Source: Chitinophagales bacterium (lineage in GTDB: Bacteria > Bacteroidota > Bacteroidia > Chitinophagales > Chitinophagaceae). From it: DNA of 64,000 nucleotides. The stretch covers positions 2,666,001 to 2,730,000 of the forward strand of contig JACJXQ010000008.1 of NCBI GenBank assembly GCA_020636495.1, in the 5' to 3' direction. This document shows positions 58,683 to 64,000 of the stretch, piece after piece. Position 1 is the first letter of the stretch, and the number at the start of each line of letters is the position of its first letter. The notes under the pieces are model-generated. The model was given only the letters and a program-made list of their open reading frames with translations, was not told the origin of the DNA and searched no databases. A program made the translations under genes and the position numbers.

Positions 58683-61220
58683 ATGAAGTTTACAGTATCG
58701 AAATTAATTAACATGATAGGAAAGTTATTTACCAAGCGTTTTTTGTCATTATTTGCGCTTTTACTGTTGGTAGGTAGTAGTCTCAGGGCTCAAACTGTAC
58801 TGACCACTCCCAATCCGACATCAGGTGCCTATTTTATCAGCACCGGAGGCGTTCCATGGGATTGTATGATCTTCGAAGTAGAAAACACGAATATCTGCCC
58901 GATCGCATTGACAAATCTGTCTACTTTTCACTGGGGTAAAGGTGTTCCCGCCAATGGTATCCCCTCTGCAAACGACTCTTCCTACAACTTGTGGTACAGT
59001 CTTACCAGCCTGAGTGGTGCACCCAACGTTACCACCGGTGGTGGTTGGACCTTCGTTGGTAATTCAGGAGCTATCAATATCGATACCTTCAACCAGGTAA
59101 CACAGATATTCGCTGGTATGAATGTTGTTATACCACCAAGTTCAAAAGCCCGTTTCGCTATACAGTACAAAAGCACGATGAGTGTAATGACCAACACGAC
59201 ACCTCCGTCAGTTACACAAAACGGTATCACTCTGACCAGTGGTGGAGCTTCAAATATCTATGCAGGCATTTTCCCTACTCCTTCCGTAACAGCAGCAAAC
59301 GCCATTTGGGGTACGCCTCCTAACCCACCGATCGTTAGTTTCCACTGGGTAGGAAGCGCTACTTTCATACAGTTGCCTCCTGCTGCGCCTGTGGCAGATG
59401 TGTCCCTGAAACCTAAATATGCTTGTATCGGCGACGATGTAACACTAAAAGCTTCTCACCCTGCACCTAACGCAGCAGGTGTATATACATGGAGAAATGC
59501 GGGTGGAACGATCATCTCATCCAACTCTACAGGAACATTTGTAATAGATTCTATCACAGAAGCACAAGGCGGCAGGTATTATGTAACCTATTCCCTGTGC
59601 GGTGCTGAATCTGCATCTGACTCTGTAACTGTAATTGTAAGCGTACCACCGGCACCAACAGTTGACGGTAAATTCGATTACTGTCTGAATGAGCAATTTG
59701 AAGCGGTAACTGTAAATGGTACCAATCCTAAATGGTACTACATACCTTCAGGTGGTTCTCCTTTGCCAGTAGTGCCTACTATCAACACATCTTCTCCTAA
59801 CGCACTTATTTACTACGTTTCTCAAACTGACATTCACGGTTGCGAAAGCCAGGAACGTACAGAGGTGCGGTTCAGGGCGGCTAAGAAACCTTTCCCGCCG
59901 ATAGTGAATACTCCTGTCTACTATTGCGAAGAAGCAGTTCCTGATCAGTTGTATGCCTTTGGTGATACATTACGCTGGTACTACTTCGAACAGGGCGGCG
60001 TTCCAACGCAAATAGCGCCAACACCTAATACTTCTGTAAAAGACTCTTTCCAATATTATGTTACCCAGACAATAGATGGTTGTGAGAGTGATCGCAACAG
60101 GATAGATGTAGTGGTTACTTTCAAACCCAACGGTATAGTGTTGCTGGACAAAAAAGAGATATGTGCTAAGGAGTCAATAATTATCGGTTATTATGGTAGC
60201 GCGTTCCCTTCTTCACAATACAACTGGATATTGCCTCCTAAAGGAGCTACTATTCTGAACGGTGGTTTCGACCAGGGCCCTATTGAGATCCAACTGGATT
60301 CACCGGGCAAATTCCAGGTGAAACTGCGCGTAGGTAACACAGGTTGTATCAGTGATGAATATACTGGCGAGGTAAAAGTAAAACCGCTGCCATATGGTGT
60401 TATATCTGTAAAACAAGATGTTTGTCTTGGCCAGCCTGAACTGATAGAGGCACTGAAATATACACCGGGCCTGGATACATTTATATGGGATTTTGCCAAT
60501 GCTCAAACTACACACTTTACAACAGACCAGGGTCCTTACGGTATATTCTGGGCTCAGCCGGGCGATAAGGTGGTAAAAGTGAAATTCATTCACGATGGTT
60601 GCGAGGAAACTGTAATGGATACCGTTACCGTTCACGCTAAACCAAGCGCTAAGATCATGGCTACTTACCAGTCTTACAACGACCAGTCTCACCTGTTTGG
60701 CACCGTGCCTTACAACTCCGGTGACGAACTGTGCGCCAGCGACAGCCTGAAAGTAACAGTAGAAAAAGTTGAGCCGGGTGCAACTTACAAATGGACACCA
60801 ACCAGGTTCTTCGATACCTACAGCGATGAGCCTGTGACTTATGCAAGGGTTGACTTCAAAAGCAAAATATATGTAGAGGTTGAAGACATATATGGTTGCC
60901 AGAACAAAGACAGCCTGGATGTGACAACAAAATCATGCTGCGCTATGACCTTCCCTAATGCCTTCACGCCTAACAACGATGGTAAGAACGATCTGTTCCG
61001 CCCGATAACTATCGGCCGCAGGGAGATCAAAACCTTCCGCATCGTGAACAGGTACGGACAAGCTGTGTACGAGTCTAAAACAGGCGGTGGTATCGGCTGG
61101 GGATGGGATGGTAACACCAACGGCAAACCTGCTGATGTCGGTACTTACTTCTACCTGATGAGCTTTGTTTGCGACGGTGAAACGGTTGACCAGGCCGGTG
61201 AGGTGATACTGATGCGATAA
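58683..61220 (+). CDS. Large secreted Ig-like protein with gliding-motility-type C-terminal domain (T9SS type B), copy 1
   Basis: 845 residues. Signal region about 11-35 (MIGKLFTKRFLSLFALLLL...LRAQ), so the start could be the first or the second Met. An N-terminal adhesin-like part (about 36-235) is followed by several Ig-like/PKD domains with recurring YYCEE/GCES-type sequences (about 240-750). The last 90 residues (FPNAFTPNNDGKNDLFRP...GTYFYLMSFVCDG) are the gliding-motility-associated C-terminal domain used for T9SS type B export. It is expected at the cell surface, perhaps in gliding or adhesion. Followed by a terminator and a closely similar paralogue. Confidence 0.88.
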   Translation: MKFTVSKLINMIGKLFTKRFLSLFALLLLVGSSLRAQTVLTTPNPTSGAYFISTGGVPWDCMIFEVENTNICPIALTNLSTFHWGKGVPANGIPSANDSSYNLWYSLTSLSGAPNVTTGGGWTFVGNSGAINIDTFNQVTQIFAGMNVVIPPSSKARFAIQYKSTMSVMTNTTPPSVTQNGITLTSGGASNIYAGIFPTPSVTAANAIWGTPPNPPIVSFHWVGSATFIQLPPAAPVADVSLKPKYACIGDDVTLKASHPAPNAAGVYTWRNAGGTIISSNSTGTFVIDSITEAQGGRYYVTYSLCGAESASDSVTVIVSVPPAPTVDGKFDYCLNEQFEAVTVNGTNPKWYYIPSGGSPLPVVPTINTSSPNALIYYVSQTDIHGCESQERTEVRFRAAKKPFPPIVNTPVYYCEEAVPDQLYAFGDTLRWYYFEQGGVPTQIAPTPNTSVKDSFQYYVTQTIDGCESDRNRIDVVVTFKPNGIVLLDKKEICAKESIIIGYYGSAFPSSQYNWILPPKGATILNGGFDQGPIEIQLDSPGKFQVKLRVGNTGCISDEYTGEVKVKPLPYGVISVKQDVCLGQPELIEALKYTPGLDTFIWDFANAQTTHFTTDQGPYGIFWAQPGDKVVKVKFIHDGCEETVMDTVTVHAKPSAKIMATYQSYNDQSHLFGTVPYNSGDELCASDSLKVTVEKVEPGATYKWTPTRFFDTYSDEPVTYARVDFKSKIYVEVEDIYGCQNKDSLDVTTKSCCAMTFPNAFTPNNDGKNDLFRPITIGRREIKTFRIVNRYGQAVYESKTGGGIGWGWDGNTNGKPADVGTYFYLMSFVCDGETVDQAGEVILMR

Positions 61221-61246
61221 AACAACGATTAAAACAATTTAATATA

Positions 61247-61277
61247 AAGCCTGCAAGCATTTGCGGGCTTTTTTTAT
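61247..61277 (+). terminator. Terminator after copy 1
   Basis: AAGCCTGCAA with TTGCGGGCTT (one T-G pair), then TTTTTTT. Confidence 0.85.
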
Positions 61278-61345
61278 GCCCGGCTATTTTCCTACCCAAC
61301 TATTTAAAAAATGTATATGTCATTCAGTTAAACAAAAAGAACCAT

Positions 61346-63751
61346 ATGGCTTATACATCTACTATCCGTCATTTAGCGGCAGGGATGATCCTGGTGGTTT
61401 GTGCAGCTACCACCTCCGCACAAACCACCCAGATAAATACCGCTTACACCAATGCCCCCGGGGTAAATATCCTGGCTGCCGAACCTGGCTACCTTAGTTT
61501 TACCGTAAAGAATGCCAATACTTACGCTATAGCCATCAGGGAGGTGGGCAACCTGCATATTGCCTCTGCTACCATAGCCGGCCCCCCGGTCATCAACTAC
61601 AGCCAGAACAATTGTCGATATGCATTATGGTATAACGAGAGCAGCACTGCTACAGCTCCGGTAGGTCCGGCTACAGGTTGGGTCTTTGCCGATTCATCAG
61701 CCAATATTTCTACCGTTGCCAATGGTGTGGTACAGGTTTTGACAGGTATAAAGGGCGTTGTTGTACCGCCCAATAGTACATACAGGTTCGTACTCGTATG
61801 TTCCGACTCGATAGCCGCGGTAGGTAATACTACAACTCCTGCCACACCCGGCTCCTTCACTACCAATAATGTAACATTATCTACCACAGGACTGCCGTGG
61901 GGTCTGTTTCCCAACAACAGTCAGCAGAACGGGCAGGCATTCAGTGGCAACATCGTATTTGAAAAAGGAATTCCAAAACCGGAGATCACTATTACACCTA
62001 ATAAAAGCAATTACTGTTTATACGACTATGTTTCACTGACAGCAACAACAGAATCGTATATCAACAATCCGGTATTTACCTGGAAGTATAACGGTGTTAC
62101 GGTAGGTACCGGGAACCCCTACAACCTGCCGGGCGGACTGACGGCTGCAACAGCAGGTAAATATACCTGTACCGTAACCGAAGGCACGCTGACATCAGAA
62201 GAGGCAGTGGTGAATGTTATGTTTACAGACCCTCCCGCTCCTACTATAGATGGTAAACTTCATTACTGCCTTAACGAACAATTTGAACAGATAACCATCA
62301 ATGGCACAGATCCCAAATGGTACTATATACCAAGCGGAGGTTCACCACTACCGGTAGCGCCTACTATAAACACTTCATCACCCAACAGCCTTACTTATTA
62401 TGTAACGCAAACAGTAAATGGATGCGAAAGTTCCGAAAGAACACTGGTGAACTTCACTGCCGCACGCAAGCCGGCTGTGCCTATTGTTACTACACCCGTT
62501 TATTATTGCGAGGAAGCCCCTGCTGACCAGTTATATGCCTTTGGCGATAACCTGAAATGGTATTACAGCCCCGTGAGCACTATCCATACTGAGACAGCTC
62601 CTACACCCAATACTTCAAAACTGCAAAGCCTGGAATATTTTGTTACCCAAACCGTGAACGGGTGCGAAAGCGACCGTAATAAGATAGACGTGGTGGTCAC
62701 ATTCAAGCCCAACGGCCTGATACTGGCCAACAAAAAAGAACTATGCGCCAACGAGGAACTTACGCTGGGCTATTACGGCAGTGCTGACCCTACATCACAA
62801 TACAACTGGATATTACCAGATAAGGGAACCACCATTATGAACGGAGGCTTCGACCAGGGGCCGCTGGTCATCAGGTTGGATACACCGGGACAATTCCAGG
62901 TGAAACTGCGTGTGGGCAATACCGGCTGCCTGAGCGATGAGTATACACAGAACATATCTGTGAAACCTTTGCCTTATGCCAACATATCGGCAAAATCTGA
63001 CGCATGCGTAGGCCAGGATATCCTCATTGCATCAGACAACTACACCAAAGGACTGAGATCATTTGACTGGGATTTTGACGGCGGGCTCATCACTCATGAA
63101 GCTACAGGCCAGGGTGCGCATGGCGTGTACTGGGCAACTGCCGGAACAAAGAACATTAAAGTAACAGTGGAAGATAAAGGTTGTACATCTGTTACTACCG
63201 AAACAGTTACCGTACACCCAAAACCTGATGCTACTATAACAGCTCAGAACTACAAAGAAGGCGATGTGATCTGCGCGAGTGACAGCCTGAAAGTAAGTGT
63301 CGGAGTAATAGAACCGAATGCTGCTTACAAATGGTCACCTGAAAGGTTCTTTGACAGTTACAGCAACGATGCTGTTACTTATGCAAGGGTCGACTTTGAT
63401 AGCCGCATCTATGTAGAAGTAGAGGACATTTACGGCTGTACCAACAAAGACAGCATGATGGTGACCACTAAGCCTTGCTGCGAAATGTCCTTCCCTACTG
63501 CTTTTACACCCAACGGCGACTCGAGGAACGACCTGTTCCGTCCCATAACAGTAGGCAACAGGCAGGTGAAGACCTTCCGTATTGTGAACAGGTACGGACA
63601 GGCAGTGTTTGAAACAGCCAATGCACACACAGGATGGGATGGTACCATGAATGGCAAACCGGCAGACATCGGCACCTATTTCTACCTCATCAGCTTCAAC
63701 TGTGGAAACGAGACCATCAACCAATCGGGAGAGGTGATATTAGTGAGATAA
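61346..63751 (+). CDS. Large secreted Ig-like protein with gliding-motility-type C-terminal domain (T9SS type B), copy 2
   Basis: 801 residues, ATG start. Signal peptide about 1-27 (ending TTSAQ). The C-terminal two thirds align with copy 1 at high similarity: YCLNEQFE, WYYIPSGGSPLP, CEEAPADQLYAFGD and the FPTAFTPNGDSRNDLFRP C-terminal domain. The N-terminal 220 residues are only distantly alike. This points to tandem duplication with diversification of the outward-facing part. It has its own downstream terminator and is a separate unit from copy 1. No T9SS machinery gene is in the window. Confidence 0.88.
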   Translation: MAYTSTIRHLAAGMILVVCAATTSAQTTQINTAYTNAPGVNILAAEPGYLSFTVKNANTYAIAIREVGNLHIASATIAGPPVINYSQNNCRYALWYNESSTATAPVGPATGWVFADSSANISTVANGVVQVLTGIKGVVVPPNSTYRFVLVCSDSIAAVGNTTTPATPGSFTTNNVTLSTTGLPWGLFPNNSQQNGQAFSGNIVFEKGIPKPEITITPNKSNYCLYDYVSLTATTESYINNPVFTWKYNGVTVGTGNPYNLPGGLTAATAGKYTCTVTEGTLTSEEAVVNVMFTDPPAPTIDGKLHYCLNEQFEQITINGTDPKWYYIPSGGSPLPVAPTINTSSPNSLTYYVTQTVNGCESSERTLVNFTAARKPAVPIVTTPVYYCEEAPADQLYAFGDNLKWYYSPVSTIHTETAPTPNTSKLQSLEYFVTQTVNGCESDRNKIDVVVTFKPNGLILANKKELCANEELTLGYYGSADPTSQYNWILPDKGTTIMNGGFDQGPLVIRLDTPGQFQVKLRVGNTGCLSDEYTQNISVKPLPYANISAKSDACVGQDILIASDNYTKGLRSFDWDFDGGLITHEATGQGAHGVYWATAGTKNIKVTVEDKGCTSVTTETVTVHPKPDATITAQNYKEGDVICASDSLKVSVGVIEPNAAYKWSPERFFDSYSNDAVTYARVDFDSRIYVEVEDIYGCTNKDSMMVTTKPCCEMSFPTAFTPNGDSRNDLFRPITVGNRQVKTFRIVNRYGQAVFETANAHTGWDGTMNGKPADIGTYFYLISFNCGNETINQSGEVILVR

Positions 63752-63776
63752 TACCAAAACCTATCTTCTATATATT

Positions 63777-63811
63777 AAGCCGCTACTGTAAGAGTAGCGG
63801 CTTCACTTTTT
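63777..63811. terminator. Terminator after copy 2
   Basis: AAGCCGCTACT paired with AGTAGCGGCTT around a five-base loop, then a T-rich CACTTTTTT stretch. The convergent partial gene ends just to the right. Confidence 0.8.
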
Positions 63812-63818
63812 TGCCTGA

Positions 63819-64000
63819 TCACTTTCTTTTAAAGAACACGAAACCATTTTTGCTGCCTATCTCTTCAAGCTGTGGTAATGTGCGGTAAGCATCGGCATTC
63901 ATTATTTTGCAAATAAAGTACGTAGGCTTGTCCACATCACCATACAGCAGCCATTCTTCATTATAGTGGTTGGGGTTAGCCTGCGGCATTCTTTTGGTGT
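63819..64000 (-). CDS. C-terminal end of a protein cut by the window edge
   Basis: About 60 codons on the minus strand remain open from the right edge to a TGA at 63819. The visible end reads ANPNHYNEEWLLYGDVDKP followed by TYFICKIMN and ends IGSKNGFVFFKRK. No family is recognised from this piece; the Trp/Tyr-rich polar sequence would suit a cytoplasmic or extracytoplasmic tail of a membrane enzyme. It is convergent with copy 2. Confidence 0.5.
   Translation of the reverse strand, partial: TKRMPQANPNHYNEEWLLYGDVDKPTYFICKIMNADAYRTLPQLEEIGSKNGFVFFKRK

Overview
The window looks like chromosomal DNA of a Bacteroidota bacterium, most likely from the Chitinophagaceae/Chitinophagales side. The evidence is: six secreted proteins with type IX secretion (T9SS) C-terminal domains (four type A sorting tails, two gliding-motility-type tails); many promoters with the Bacteroidota sigma element TAnnTTTG, several with TTG exactly 19 nt upstream; almost no Shine-Dalgarno sequences; and typical families such as VF530, DUF4287, SusD-free TonB/ExbD, TcdA, PdeM and KUP. 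No rRNA, CRISPR array, phage or intact insertion sequence is visible. The genus is not determinable by eye.

Layout. 1-10.6 kb: tail of a nitrilase fusion, hpf, leucine dehydrogenase, pdeM, tonB/exbD, an M43 protease, a decayed exbD copy, an ELWxxDGT secreted protein, VF530 and trhO, and an RmlD-like reductase. 10.9-19 kb: small heat-shock protein, a TetR regulator facing a cupin across a twin palindromic operator, MscS, an alanine-racemase-like/GNAT pair, two unknown proteins, a Crp-type regulator and a secreted SGNH/PKD protein. 19.1-25 kb: tRNA-Leu and tRNA-Gly, ccmB-ccmC-ccmD, glutamate dehydrogenase, a methyltransferase, DUF4287 and a TlpA thioredoxin. 25-33.7 kb: an accessory-looking stretch with repeats and a broken lipoprotein, a 1118-aa beta-propeller/adenylate-cyclase receptor, and a potassium cassette (KdpD-like kinase, KdpE-like regulator, Kup) bracketed by direct repeats. 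33.2-38.3 kb: a compact promoter-terminator unit, aconitase, tcdA, TatD, PspC, YceI. 38.4-41.5 kb: three tandem secreted paralogues, each with the same promoter and the same 22-bp-spaced GTTAAC pair upstream, then an FKBP and a small lipoprotein. 41.5-48.6 kb: C1 peptidase, tRNA-Arg, rlmH, rhomboid, tilS, a TPR protein, a PNGase-F-like secreted protein. 48.7-52.6 kb: an ECF sigma/Hsp20 group, a ParE-type toxin-antitoxin pair and two unknown genes. 52.7-64 kb: der, rimO, dprA, a DUF6438 lipoprotein, ferredoxin, acyl-CoA reductase and two tandem gliding-motility-type surface proteins, then the tail of a further minus-strand gene.

Functional themes: envelope and secretion (TonB/ExbD, T9SS cargo, lipoproteins), stress (two Hsp20, sigma factor, MscS, Hpf), translation and tRNA modification (trhO, tcdA, tilS, rlmH, rimO, der), cytochrome c maturation, and nitrogen/TCA metabolism. 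Stretches without genes are mostly explained by promoters, terminators, tRNAs, decayed genes and repeats; each is described in the list. Start codons were moved from the longest reading frame to a nearer ATG where the extension was implausible.
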